NCBI GenBank assembly: GCA_034509425.1
Contig: JAVTVJ010000513.1
Location: 310,001 to 374,000, forward strand
Direction: 5' to 3'
Origin: Eopsaltria australis
Taxonomy: Eukaryota > Chordata > Aves > Passeriformes > Petroicidae
DNA length: 64,000 nt
Below, piece after piece: positions 11,000 through 22,984 of the stretch (the first letter of the stretch is position 1; each line of letters begins with the position of its first letter). The translations under genes were made by a program, and so were the position numbers. Below the pieces are notes generated by a model. That model was not told the origin of the DNA and ran no database searches. It saw only the letters and a program-made list of their open reading frames with translations.

Positions 11000-13265
11000 C
11001 ATCCCTGTGTGTCTCGGGCAGCTCCTTCTGCAAGGAAAGCAGGTGGGAGTTGGTGCTAAGGAGCTGAAAGCTGCAGGCCCAGCCTGGAGTGGAGGAAGCT
11101 CAGATTTGCACAAGGCTGCTCTGAGTGCCAGGGCTTGGATGAGGGAAATGGTGGGGAGGGGGTAGGGAGAAAATCTGATTGATTGTCAGCCATGAAGGGT
11201 CTTGATTTTCATATCAGTTCAGACTGCATTAGGAGGGATTCAGGATCAATATCAAATGGAGATTGCTGATATCAATCTATAAACAGGAAAAGAATAATCA
11301 GGGGGAGAAAGATCTTCTCTCATTCTTTTTTCACTGTAATAGATTCACTTTGAACACACTTCTGGAATCTGTCTAATAAACCCCAAAAGAATTGAAGACC
11401 TCAATGATTCCCAGAGGCTTGGCTTGTTAGGGTGTTGTGAAATGTTAATGAGCCCTCAGGCTCTGAATTCCTGAACTGAAGAGCTGGAGGCTGAACAAGC
11501 CTCTGGAGAGGGAAAACTCAGCAGCAGCCTCCAAGTGCCTGAGGATGTCAGCAGCCCCCACTGAGGCCATCCCTGCCCAGAGACTGTGGGGGCAATGAGC
11601 AGACAAGGAGAGCGTCCCTGGGGCTGGGCAAGCAGGAACTCAGAGGCAGCACGGGCTCCAGCTGGGAAATGGACTCTGGAATGGGGCTGTGAAAGCCCTG
11701 CCTGGGCTTGGCCCAGCAGCACAGCCAAGCCCTGAGCCCATCCCCTGGGAATGGGCATCGGGGGCCTCCCAGGATGCTGGTGGCTGTCCCGCAGCAGGGG
11801 GATGTGGGCTGTGGGATGGTGAGGGCAGGAGAGCAGCAGGAGCCCTGCACAGCTCTGGGGGCTGGGGGAGGAGGCCACAAGCCCTGGGGCTGCCAGGAAC
11901 TGGTGTCTCCTCATGGGCCTCAGTGCCAGGGACAGCAGCCACAGCCAGGGGACACAAATCTCATTGCTGTTGGCAGGGGGTGCTCCCAGCCCCCCCAAGG
12001 CCTTTGCTCCCCCCCACTGCAGCTCTCCTAGCCTGGCCTGGGCCTGTGCTGCTTCCCTTGCAGACTTTCCCCAGTGCCCCATTTCCCCACCTCCCTCTGA
12101 CCCTGGGAGCTCCCAAAGCTTTCCTGATGTCCCTCTGTCCTCCCTCGCTGCTGCCTCAAACAAAAAAATGCTGTGTTTGGCTGAGGAATGGCCAATTCCT
12201 GTGGGATTCCCAACTCCTGCCTTCTTCCCACACCCTGCTCAAGCTCCCATGGCCCCCAACCTGTGCCAGGCACAGCCTTGCTTGGATCTGCTCCTTCTGT
12301 GCCTCTCCCAGCACTGAAATCCATGTCCCATGTGCAGCCGCGCAGAGCAGCCCAGTGCTGTGTGGGCCTGCAGCAGGAACTGGAGGCACTGGAGCTCAGG
12401 GACAGCCACTGTGTGTCTGCAATGCTCAGGAGATGCTCAGCTCGGGCAGCTCATGCAGCCCCAGGGCCAGCCCCGCTGCCCAGCACAGCAGCAGAGAGTT
12501 GGCCCCGCGGCTCCTCAGGCAGCTCCTGCTGGCCCAGGGCCAGGGCAGCCTCTTGCCAGGGCTCCTGTGCACAGCCACGGGCTCCTGCTCTGCTCCTGGC
12601 ACATGCCAGCTGCCCACAGAGCCCGGGCCAGGGGAACACGTCTGTGCTGGCCTGAGCAGCCATTGCTGCAGCCCCTGGGCTGCTCCCCACAGCCCCCGAG
12701 CTGGGGGTGCTGCTCTGCAGAGCACGGGGGCTCTGCTGCCCGCGGCCCTGGGCTGCCTCTGCTGGGCTCTGCTGCTGCAGTTGGGACACAGAGGCAGCTG
12801 CTGCTGCTGCCTGCACTCAGCCCCTGCCACACAGGCTCTGCTGTGCCCATGGAGGCTGCTCACAGGTGCCTGCCTTCTTCCAGGGCTGCCACATGGCCTT
12901 GGGGCTGCCCTGCATCCTCCTGGGCAACTTCCCTGAGCCTCACACTACTCACTGCCCACACTCCTGTCCCTGTCCCTGCTGTGTCCCCTGTCCTTGCAGA
13001 GCTCTCCTTTGCCAGTTTGTTGCCAGATGAGGAACTGTTGGCACCTGCTGGGTTAATCCAGTGGTCACTCTTCAAAAACCCCAGGGCCTATGAAACCACT
13101 CAGTGCTTGTTCTGTAGGATCATGTTAAACATTGACCAAGAAGAAAAATGGGGAAGTAACCAGCCGTGTTATGCCAACTTCTATCCTAATTTGAAAGCAG
13201 TAGCAGTTCATTGGGTAGTCAGGTCTGAATTTGGGGTCACCTACCACCAGGGAGCACCAAAGAGA
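11000..13265. other. GC-rich intergenic sequence without a supported gene
   Basis: Long open frames cross this stretch on both strands, the longest about 415 codons at 11689-12936. Their composition (A, C, G, L, P, Q, S from CAG/CTG/GGC words) and the lack of any domain or conserved motif mark them as by-products of CAG/CTG-rich DNA. The sequence resembles the OR14 flank blocks in style but is not a clear copy. Confidence 0.5.
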
Positions 13266-13269
13266 CCTC

Positions 13270-13515
13270 TGGGATAGATGAATACATGCACAAAGGAGAG
13301 GGAAAATATGTTAATGATTGCAAGGAAATTATTATAATATAGGTGTTTATTCTGGAAAATCAGTGAGCATGTGTATACAGTAGAGTTTATAAACAGGAGC
13401 TTTCCTGTACTCAGCATTCACGGTACTTCAGAGGAGATATCCCCTTGTGCACCAGGCCAAATAAAGAATGCTGCTTCTTAATGCTGCATTGGTGTCAAGG
13501 AGTTTAATTTTTCCA
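13270..13515 (+). mobile_element. LTR-like fragment, plus orientation
   Basis: Partner of the inverted copy at 9015-9320. Shows GGCCAAATAAAGAATGC with AATAAA about 50 bp before the end, preceded by ATATGTTAATGATTG. The two copies face each other across about 4 kb. Confidence 0.55.
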
Positions 13516-14460
13516 ATGTTTGGTAACAAGTTCACAGAGAGATTCATCCTTTATCTCTGGGTGATTCTGCTCCAGGGCTCCATTCACTGCTGACTTGATG
13601 GGACGGGCAGTCCCTGCAGATCCTCTGTGCTCTCCTGGCAGGCTCTGATTGCCTACAGAAAAGTGCTCACCTGCCAGCAGAGCCATCAGGAGCTGCAGAG
13701 CCCCAGGCAGGTGACCTGGAGATCATTTGTCATCTCCAAGGCCATGGGCCACCAACACACAACACCTGAGCCAGCCCTCAGTGCCTGAGGTACTACAGTG
13801 GGACCCTGATCCCACTGCACTGAGTCCAGGGACAAAGGAGCACAGCAAGGAAAGTTTATTCCTTGGGCTTGTTCTTCAGACTAACTTTGAAAGAAGACCT
13901 AAGCCATGGGCACTGCCCAGGGAGATCCCTCTGTCTGATGTGAACAAAGTAATGGAGCCCAGCTGTGTCCCAGCAGTGCCCATGGCCTGTCCCTGCCTGT
14001 GGTCACTGCATGGACACTGCAGGACAGTAACTGAGCTGCCAGAGTGCTCAGGCCTTGGACAGGGACATTAAAGGAATGGGTAGAAGTGGAAAGAGTGCAT
14101 CTCTGAAAAGACCAAGTGCAGCTGCTCCCTGGCAGAGCTGCTGGGCTGGGATTCTTTTTCTCTCTTCCTACGGAGAGGAAGAGAGGTAACAGAGCAATTT
14201 TGACAAATAAATTCCTGCATGAACATTTGCATTATTTAAACACACACAGAGCATAATTCCTCATTTATGCAGTCGGTGGCTCAAGTTAAAGAGGTAGACA
14301 GTGAATTCAATATGGCATGAAGACTAAAATTTTAGTGCCAAAATTATCACAAGGGAACAACAGGAAACCCTGTCCCCCTGCTTCTCAGCATTTAAAAGCT
14401 TAAGAAGGCAGGCAGAGCATGTAATGTGTTATACCATGACTGGTCTGCAAAAGAAAATAG
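13516..14460. other. No gene seen
   Basis: Mixed-composition intergenic DNA downstream of the inverted receptor. No retroelement hallmark, RNA gene or convincing frame was identified. It may include the receptor 3-prime UTR near 14400-14470. Confidence 0.35.
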
Positions 14461-14472
14461 AAAGATTTTAAC

Positions 14473-15399
14473 TTATGAAAAGCATCCAGTCATGGCTTTC
14501 CTGAGGGCATCCTTGAGCTCCTGGTTCCTCAGGCTGTAGATGAGGGGGTTCAGGGCTGGAGGCACCACTGAGTACAGAACTGACACCGCCAGATCCAGGG
14601 ATGGGGAGGAGATGGAGGGGGGTTTCAGGTAGGCAAAAATGACAGTGCTGACGAACAGGGAGACCACAGCCAGGTGAGGGAGGCACGTGGAAAAGGCTTT
14701 GTGCCGTCCCTGCTCTGAGGGGATCCTCAGCACTGCCCTGAAGATCTGCACATAGGAGAAAACTATGAACACAAAACAGCCAAATATCAAACAGGCACTA
14801 ACAACAAGAAGCCCAAGTTCCTTTAGTTTGGAGTGTGAGCAGGAGAGCTTGAGGATCTGGGGGATTTCACAGAAGAACTGGCCCAGGGCATTGCCCTGGC
14901 ACAGGGGCAGGGAAAATGTATTGGCTGTGTGCAGCAGAGCATTGAGAAAGGCACTGGCCCAGGCAGCTGCTGCCATGTGGGCACAAGCTCTGCTGCCCAG
15001 GAGGGTCCTGTAGTGCAGGGGTTTGCAGATGGACACGTAGCAGTCGTAGCACATGATGGTCAGGAGATAATACTCTGTTCCAAGAAAGAAAATAATCAGA
15101 AAGACCTGAGCAGCACATCCTGTGTAGGAGATGTGCCTGGTGTCCCAGAGGGAATTGTGCATGGCTTTGGGGACAGTGGTGCAGATGGAGCCCAGGTCGC
15201 TGAGGGCCAGGTTGAGCAGGAAGAAGAACATGGGGGTGTGCAGGTGGTGGCCGCAGGCTACGGCGCTGATGATGAGGCCGTTGCCCAGGAGGGCAGCCAG
15301 GGAGATGGCCAGGAAGAGGCAGAAGTGCAGGAGCTGCAGCTGCCGTGTGTCTGCCAATGGCAGCAGGAGGAAGTGGCTGATGGAGCTGCTGTTGGGCGT
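14473..15399 (-). pseudogene. OR14-like olfactory receptor, uninterrupted but start codon and DRY motif lost
   Basis: The frame is open through all seven helices: 308 codons to the stop at 14473, with LSDLG, KAFSTC and PALNPLIYSLRN all kept. Two substitutions suggest loss of function. The family start codon is ACG at 15399-15397 where the paralogues have ATG. Upstream in the same frame there is no ATG before a TAG at 15480-15478. The arginine of the DRY motif is cysteine (TGC at 15042-15040; CGC in paralogues), a C-to-T change at a CpG. The next in-frame methionine lies beyond TM1. A coding upstream exon joined at the acceptor next to 15422 could supply a start, so the call is probable rather than proven. 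It is inverted relative to the other OR14 genes and its flanks match those of the copy at 62582. Confidence 0.8.
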
Positions 15400-15839
15400 T
15401 TCTTCTCTCTGGGCTTTGTGGACTGGTGAAAGAAAACAATGACAAGCTGGGACCAACGTATTTGAATTAATCCAATGCTATTTTATAACATATTCACTCA
15501 AAATTACATCTCTTTCTTTGGGGAATTTTCACTTGAGTTTTTTATTTTTGAACAGGAAATTGTACTGCTGAGTTCCTGCCCCATCTTCAGAATTGCTCTC
15601 AGCCTGGACCCTGGGGAGCCCAGAGGGAAAACAGAGCTCCCTGTGCCCCAGTGCAGTCTGACCTGCTGATCCCCACACAGGTGCCATTTGCTCATTATAT
15701 TTCCCTCTATTTATGGATGATCGCACTTAAAATGTGCTTGAAAAATAAAGTTGCCTTTCTGAAGGGTCCGATTTCAAAGACAATTTCTCTAAACCCTTCA
15801 CCCTGCCCCTGTGCAGTTACTATTCATCTGTATCTCTGC
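15400..15839 (-). other. 5-prime flank/intron end of the inverted OR14 locus
   Basis: Collinear on the reverse strand with 62160-62580 ahead of the last OR14 gene. A splice-acceptor-like site (pyrimidine tract then CAG, plus-strand CTG at 15423-15425) sits 23 bases before the mutated start. No coding sequence is supported here. Confidence 0.5.
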
Positions 15840-17590
15840 TGCCTGGAGTTGTGCCTATTGGGAGCTGTTTCTCTGTAGCCAAGACTTGGCCCTGCCAGTG
15901 CTGCCAGAGCCCAGCCCAGCCCTGGGGGCTCAGCTCTGCCCTGCAGAGCCCTCCCAGCACAGGGCACTGCCCAGGGACATCTCCCTGGCAGCAGGGCCTT
16001 AAGGGCAGCTCAGACAAACACAGATGCTGCAAGCCAAGGTGCTGCTGCTGCTGTCTGTAGGCAGAGGAGGGTGAGCCGGCACTTTGTGAGGGAGATGTGA
16101 GGCAGATGTGCTGATGGCCAGGGTGACAGTGCAGGAGTGTCAGTGCCACAGACAAACGTGACAGCCCCTTTCCCTTTCCTTTCTGAGCAAGCTGAGAGCA
16201 GCCCTGGCCATGCAGCAGCATCTCCACAGCAGGAGGAATCTGCCCTGATGGGGGTGGCTCCTTCCCCCTCCAACTTCTGCCCAGAGTGCATGGGGAGCTG
16301 CCAGGCAGGCTGAGAGCTGCCCCTGGCAGGTGGCAGATGGCCTGGGGTGGCCAAGAGCCCTGAGGGCTGCAGGAGCTGCTGTGCAGGACAGCCCTGGGCA
16401 GCCCTGGCTGCACCCCCACCTTCAGCTGTCCCTGCAGCCATCCCTGGCAGCAGGAGCCGTCCTGCCCTGTCCCTCTGACGGTGCCCAGGGCAGCCCCGCT
16501 CTGCACCACATCCTCCTCCTCCTCCTCCTGCTGTGCCACAGAGAAACTGGGAGAGTACTCCTGGCACATCCCCCAGGCTGTGGGCTGTGCTGGCTTCAGG
16601 AGATCCCTCCAGGAGCACAGGGGACATTGCCCTGCATGCACAGACTCACCATGCAGAGGGCTGTGAAGATGTTTCCCCAAGTGAAGTCTCAGCTCAATCT
16701 CTTCCCAATCCTGATTCCCTTTAGCCTGGCTCTGCCTGGCTCCTCTGCCCTCGGTGCCTGCAGGCAGAGCCCTCAGTCCTGCTGGGCTGGAAAGGAGCTG
16801 CTCCAGGGCAGAGCTGCTCCTTTAAAGCTCAGCAGCACAGACACAGCACAACGACTTTAATGATCCTCACAGGGGTTTGCTGCTGCTTACATGAGTTTCA
16901 GTCCCTGAGAGAGTGTTCAAAAAACCTCTTAAAAATTCCAAGTTAAATATAAACACTGAAGTTTCCTGAAGTATTAATGGGTCCCACTGAGGGACACAAG
17001 TGAGAAAGTGTCCCCAGGTTCCAGTTAGAGCAGAACACCGGAGGCAGTGATGACAGCTGGGGACAAACAAGGCAAAGGTGTCTGTGATGCTGAGCAAAGC
17101 TGGATGTGTTTCAGCAATGCAAAGGGCCAAGGCCTGAGCCCCAGCCCCTGGCAAGGCACATCCTGTCCCTCCCTCATTGCTCAGGCCTCTTCCCGGGCCA
17201 CTGCCATGTGGGCATGTGCAATGGCAAGGGCAGCACCATGGGGCGGCCCCTGCCAGGCTGCTGAGCAGGGCCAAGGAGGCAATGAGGCCCCAGCACAGCA
17301 AGGCTCACTTGTCTCCTCCTCATGCCTCACGCCCAGGGCCAGCAGCCATGGCCAAAGTGCTGCAGGAGTTGCCTCTGGCAGGGCCTTGCAGCTGCTGCCC
17401 ATGCCTGTGGCCTCTGCAGCCCAGGCTGTGCTACGGTGTCCCTGCCCTGCGCCTCTGTCCCTGCAGGCTGTCCTCATGCCCTGGCTGCCCCACCTGGCTG
17501 GCCCCTTCCTTTGCTGACAGCTCTGCGTCCTGCCTGCCTCTGCCTGCCCACACAAAGCCTTGGCCTTGATACCAAATGGGTCAATTCAAT
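15840..17590 (-). repeat. OR14 upstream block, copy 2 (inverted)
   Basis: Inverted copy of 546-1830 and, over its full length, of 60490-62160. The long frames on both strands are shared with the other copies but vary by indels, which argues against selection on a protein. A (CTC)n-like run at 16512-16530 is peculiar to this copy. Confidence 0.85.
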
Positions 17591-17885
17591 TTTTACTGTG
17601 TCTGTGAACTTTTAGCAGAGGAACAAGTCATGCAGGGGCTCCTTTCCCAGTGGTGATGGTTCGTCTAGCTCCAGAGTGCAGTGATAGAACAAACAGGGCC
17701 TGAATCTGGGATGGGTTTTATGGTAATGGTAATTTTTAATACACATGTAGCAGCTGTATACAAGCAACACATTTGTAGAATCACGTGTCCATGTAACTTT
17801 AGGGGTTATTCCATGGTGGACCTCACTCATGAGTAAATGATGCTCTCTTTAACACCAAATTAGTATTAAGGAGTTTTATTTTGAT
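17591..17885. repeat. LTR-like repeat, inverted counterpart of 206-545
   Basis: Mirrors the start of the window around TTTTTACTGTGTCT and ends in TATTAAGGAGTTTTATTTTG before the 37-bp array. Identity of the element is unknown. Confidence 0.45.
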
Positions 17886-19795
17886 ATTTTGGAGATGTGG
17901 TTAGAGTGAGGTCTCGTGGAACTAAGGAGTCAACTGTGACACTGTGGAACCTCATGGAACAAAGGGGCCATTGTGACACAGCAGAACCTGATGGAACCAT
18001 GGGGACCATTGTGACACTGTGGGGCTGCATGGAACCAAAATCCAGTTTAATACAGTGGGGCCACATGGAGCCAAGGGGCCATTGTGACACTGTGGGGACA
18101 CATAGAACAAAGAGTCCAATTTCCTACTGTAGATCCAAGGAAACCATGGTGACACTACAGGACCTCCTGCATCCATGGGTCCATTGTGACACAGGAGGGC
18201 CCCACAGAACCATGGAGGCCATTGTGACACTGCAGATCCTCATGGAATCAAGGTGACCATGTTGTACTAGAGAACCTCATGGAACAAAGGGTCCATGGTG
18301 ACACTGCAGATCCAAGAAGAGTGTTGTTGACAATTTGATCCTCATGGAACCAGAAGTCCATTGTGACACAGCAAGGCCTCATGGAACCAAGGGCCCATGG
18401 TGACACTGTGGGGCTGCATGGGACCATGAGCCATTATGAAACAGTGGGACCACAAGGAGCCAAGGAGACACTGCGGATCCAAGGAGATCATTGTGACACT
18501 GAGAAACCTCATAGAGCAAAGCATCCATTGTTAGACTGTGGGGCCCTGGGGAACCAAGGGGAGCACAGTGACATTGCAGGGCTTCATGGAACAATGGAGA
18601 CTATTAGGACACTTTGGAACCCACTGGAACCATGGGGCCACGGTGACACTAAGGGGCCTCATTTAACCAAGGGGCCATTATAGCACAGCAGGGCCTCATG
18701 GAATCAAGGGGACCACAGGGACATTCTGGGGCTCCCTGGGACGAAGGGTCCATTCTGACACTGTGAAACCAAGGAGACCGTAGTTGCACTACAGGATATC
18801 CTGGAACAAAGGAAGCCATTGTGAACCAGTGGGGCCTCATGGAACCGTGGAGACCATTGTGACCCTTTGAGGCCTCGTTGGACCAAAGGACCATTGTGGC
18901 ACTGCAGGGACATTGTGGCACTGCAGGGTCTTGTGGAACCGAGAGGACCATAGTGATACTCTACGGGGCTCAATGGAACCAAGGGGCCTTTGTGACACTG
19001 TGGGGTCTCATGGATCCAATGGTCTGTTGTGGCACTGCAGGGCCTTATGGAACCAAGGAGTCCATTGTGACACTGCAAGGCCTCATGGAAGAAAGAAACC
19101 ATTGTGACACTATTGGGTCTCATTAGGCCAAGGAGCAATTGTGGCTCTGTGTGGCACCATTGAACCAAAGAGACCATGGTGACACTGCAGGGCCCCATGG
19201 ATCTAAGAATTCATGTGACAGTGTGGGACCCCATGGAACCAAAGGTCCATTGTGACATTGTGGGGCTTCATGGAATCCTGGAGACCATAATGACACTTTG
19301 AGGCCTCTTGGAACCAAGGGGCTCAGCAGGACCTTGTGGAACCAAGGAGACCCTTCTCACATTGTGAATCCCCATGGAACCAGGAATCCATTGTGAGACT
19401 GTGGTACCAAGGAGACCCCTGTGACACTGCAAGGACTCATGAAAGCAAGGGACCATCGTGACACAGCTGGGCCTTGTGCAGCCCAGAGGCCATTGTGATC
19501 CTGGGGAGCCCAATAGAACCAAGGGGCCATTGTAACACTGCAGGACTTTACAGAATCATGGAGATCATTGGGACACGCTGCAGCCTCATGGAACCATGGG
19601 GTCATTGTGTCACTGTGCAGCTCCATGGAACCAAGGAAACCATTTTGGCACTTCAAGGCCTCATGGAAGCAAGGGACCATTGTGACACTGCAGGGCCCCA
19701 TGGAAACAAGGGGCCAGTGTGACACAGCGGGGCCATGTGGAACCAAGGATCCAATATGACACTACCATTGTGGCACCACAGGGCCCCATGGATCC
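17886..19795 (-). repeat. 37-bp minisatellite array, about 50 units
   Basis: Long inverted array (CCATGGAACCAAGGGGCCATTGTGACACTG phase, shown in part). It bounds the outer side of cassette 2. Units are degenerate and many have lost part of the repeat. It ends in a junction sequence to the 188-bp satellite that is also seen, in either orientation, near 22970, 46080, 53635 and 55450. Confidence 0.92.
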
Positions 19796-20310
19796 AAGGG
19801 AACAGGTAACAGGCCTGGTTGGCTTGGCAGGACTGCCTCAATGACATGTCGAGGGTCTCTTCCCATATGCCCCTGAAACACTGGGGCTCTGGGCTTTCCT
19901 TCAAATGGAAAAGAACTGTCCTTCTCCTCCAGGTGCCCATGGCCAAAATGGGAATGGGCCTCTTAAATTCCCTGTATCCAGGGAGTGCTTCTGAACAAAA
20001 GCTGCCATTACCAACCAGTTTGGCTGCCCTTGGCTTCCTGAGACCCATCTCTCATCTGCCTTCAAACACTGGGGCTCTGGGCTTTCCTTCAAATGGAAAA
20101 GAACCATCCTTCCTGCCCAGGCATCCATGGCCAAAACTGGTACTTCTCTTCCAAAATTCCCTTTATCCAAGGGTTTCTGCCAGACAAAAGTTGCCAGAAC
20201 AAACAGCTCTGGCTGGCCTTGGCCTCTGGTGCCTGCCTCTAACCTGGCCCTGAAACACTGGGGCTCTGGGCTTTCCTTCCTCTGGGAAAGAAATGGCCTT
20301 CTGCTCATAG
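19796..20310 (-). repeat. 188-bp satellite, inverted arm
   Basis: Tandem units in reverse orientation. The CCATGGCCAAAA landmark recurs with GGCC at 19941 and 20129, a period of 188 bp. It meets the forward arm near 20310, making a head-to-head arrangement. No coding function. Confidence 0.8.
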
Positions 20311-21113
20311 TCTAAGAAACTGAGCAGAGGACAAGGCCAGCCAGACCTGTGTCTTGTAGCAGCTTTTGTCTGACAGCAATCCTTGGACACATGGAATTTT
20401 GGAGGCCAAATTCCAGTTTTGGCCATGGGCACCTGGAGAAGAAGGACGGCTCATTTCCATAGGAAAGAAAGCAGAGCCCCAGTGTTTCAGGGGCAGATAA
20501 GTGGCAGCCAGAGAGGGCCAAGGACAGCCAGAGCTGTCTTTCCTGGCTGCTTTTTGCTGGGAGAAATGCTTGGATAGATGGAATTTTGGGAGGTAGAATC
20601 CCAGTTTTGGCCATGGGCACCTGGAGGAGGAGGAGAGTTCTTTTCCATAGGAAGGAAAGCACGGAACACAGGTGTTTCAAAGGCAGATGAGAGGCGGCCA
20701 TCAGAGGCCAAGGCCAGCCAGACCTCTGTCATGACAGCTTCTCTCTGCAAGCAGCCCTTGGATATAAGGAATTTTGCAGGTGGAATCCTAATTTTGGCCA
20801 TTTCTGCGAAGATAAGAAGGAGAGTTCTTTTCCATGGGAAGGAAAGCACTGAGCCTCAGTGTTTCAAAAGCAGGTTAGAGGCAGCCCCCAAGATGTCAAG
20901 GGCAGACAGACCTGTCTGTCCTGGCAGCTTTCACTTGGAAGCAATCCTTGGATGTGCAGAGTTTTGGAGGTGGAATCCCAATTTCGGCCATGGGCACCTG
21001 GTCAAGATTTTTTTCCCATAGCCAAGAAAAGCGTGAAGTCCAGGGGTTTTTGAAGAAGATGAGAGGTGGCCACCATAGGCCAAGGCAGCCAGACCTGTCT
21101 CTCCTGGCACCAT
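20311..21113 (+). repeat. 188-bp satellite, forward arm
   Basis: Units recur with the GGCCATGGGCACCTGG landmark at 20421, 20609, 20796 and 20986, spacings of 188, 187 and 190 bp. Each unit also holds CCAGCCAGACCTGT and GGAATTTTGGAGG. Interrupted at 21114 by an LTR. Confidence 0.85.
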
Positions 21114-22582
21114 TGTAGTGGTTTCAGTTCGCCTATTCGAGTTTCTGGCCAAATGCCAGCACACTTACCAAAATTTATGTGATTTTGCTATGAGATGAGG
21201 ATTAGGTGTAGGCAAAGCAGGCGTAAACATTAAGAATATAAGGAAAGTTTATTAATACACCTAAGACAAAGAGGAAAAGAAAATAACAAGAAGAACCAGA
21301 ACAAACTCCTCAGACCACCCCTCCTCCCCCCACCTCCCCATTTCTTTCTCCCTGACAACACACAAAAAGACAACACTTCAACTTGCAGTTTACCACCTCT
21401 GAAATAGTCTTTGTGTCAGTTCATTTAGGGAGAGGGGTCTCTTGCTTATACCATGGATTCTCTGTAAGAAAATACAGATTTTTATGGGTCTCCAGCCTCA
21501 CCACCAGCAGCCGCCTGGGAGGAAAGATCTGCTGGTGGAGGATTCCTCCCCCCACACCAGTAGCCTTCCCACAGCTACTACAGGGGGCTCATGAACAGTC
21601 CATGGGGTACCCTTTTAAGGATGAGCAGTTCTATTGCAGCAGCAAAGAAAATCCCCTTCTTCTGTGTCTAGCAACACAGGTTCTCCGGGTAACACAAGTC
21701 CTCTGGCATTCCCCGGGGCAAAGGGACAGCTCACAGCATCTTCTGTGTCTCAGCTCAAGCTTCTCATCAGCCTGCACTTATTTCAGCACCTACTCACCTC
21801 CACCCAGGTGCCTTGGCTCACTGGCTGCACTTAGAACATCACATGCCCCCTTTGGACTATTTCCTCATATATTACAGGGGATTTATTAGCTCAGTCCCAA
21901 CCACGGTTCCACAGAAGAATTTTCAGCTTCACAATTGAAGCACTTTTCATGCTCCTCCCTCTAGGGATCAGTTCTGCTTCCTTCACTGACTCAGATTCTC
22001 CATGCTGCATTTCTGTAGGTGTCCTCACTCGATTCCTCTCTCTGTGCAAGGAAGGATGGGTGTCTGGGAGTTTAGTCCAAGTATGCAGAGGGTTAATCTC
22101 TCTCTCTCACATGGTCTCTGCTCATGCTGTCCAAGAACAGAATTCCAGCATTCCATTGTCTTGAGCTGGGGGAGGAGAGCAAGGGCTCAGCCCTGCCTGG
22201 CCGTAGCGGGAATTTATGACCCAGCTGTGTCTAAACCCCAAAAGGCTCAACAGCAACTCCAAACCCCTTCCCCTCCCCTCCTCTGGGGGAAGGGGGGAGC
22301 AAAGGCCCAGCCTTACCAGAGAGAGAGCAGGGAGACTGCTTCTCTCTAAAGAACAGGAAGGCCAAGAGGAAGAACCTCAGAGGTCGTCTGTTTATATATG
22401 ATTTTTTCCTCGAAGGTGGATCAACTTTTAATTGGTTTACCCACTTATCAATACTTAGAACTACCTGGTTATTGACTCTCTCTATCTCTCTCTCTCTCTC
22501 TCTCTCTCAGGAAGGAAGTTGTATCACTTCCTGCAGCATAGGTCACTTCTAAGATTGACAGTTCCTTGGCCAGCCCAGGACA
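21114..22582 (-). mobile_element. Solo LTR, about 1.47 kb, inserted in the 188-bp satellite
   Basis: Reverse-orientation LTR related to those at 46995-48622 and 57391-59028. Plus-strand ends are TGTAGTGG and CCAGGACA. Flanking 5-bp duplications are ACCAT (21109-21113) and ACCGT (22583-22587), one mismatch. A TC microsatellite lies near 22480-22508. Removing the LTR and one duplication puts the satellite landmark at a spacing of 182 bp, close to the normal 188. No internal retroviral sequence. Confidence 0.85.
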
Positions 22583-22587
22583 ACCGT

Positions 22588-22960
22588 TCATCTGAGGGCA
22601 ATCTTGGAAAAAGGAAAATTTGAAGGCAGATTCCCAATTTCGGCCATGGGCACCTGGACATGAAAGGTGCTTTTTTCCATCAGTAAAGAAAAGCACATGG
22701 TGCCAGTGTTTCAAAGGCAGATGAGAGGTGGCCCCTGGGTGGCCAAGCCAGCCAGATCTGTGTGTCCTGGCAGATTTCATCTGGGAACAATCTTTGCATG
22801 TAAGAAAATTTGGAGGAGAAATCCCAATTTCAGCCACAGGAGCCTTGATGGAGAAGGACGGTTCTTCTCCACAGGAAGGAAAGCCCAGAGCCCAAGTGCT
22901 TCAGGGGCTCATGAGCAGCAGCCCTGGAAATGCCAAGGTCATCTGAACCTGTCAGGCAGC
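22588..22960 (+). repeat. 188-bp satellite, continued after LTR
   Basis: Forward units resume, with the GGCCATGGG landmark at 22642 and its diverged equivalent at 22832, spacing 190 bp. It runs into the conserved junction with the 37-bp array. Confidence 0.8.
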
Positions 22961-22984
22961 TCCTGGTAGGCCAAGCCAGCCAGG

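Noticed and set aside
11689..13277. Overlapping frames of 315-415 codons
   Set aside because: Composition is dominated by residues from CAG/CTG/GGC words, frames overlap on both strands, and no family motif is present.
17886..19795. Long frames with repeated VTM-WFHEA and QCHNG-type peptides in the minisatellite arrays
   Set aside because: They come from a 37-bp unit read in rotating frames. The same peptides appear in all arrays on both strands and are broken by unit indels. No start context or domain supports a protein.
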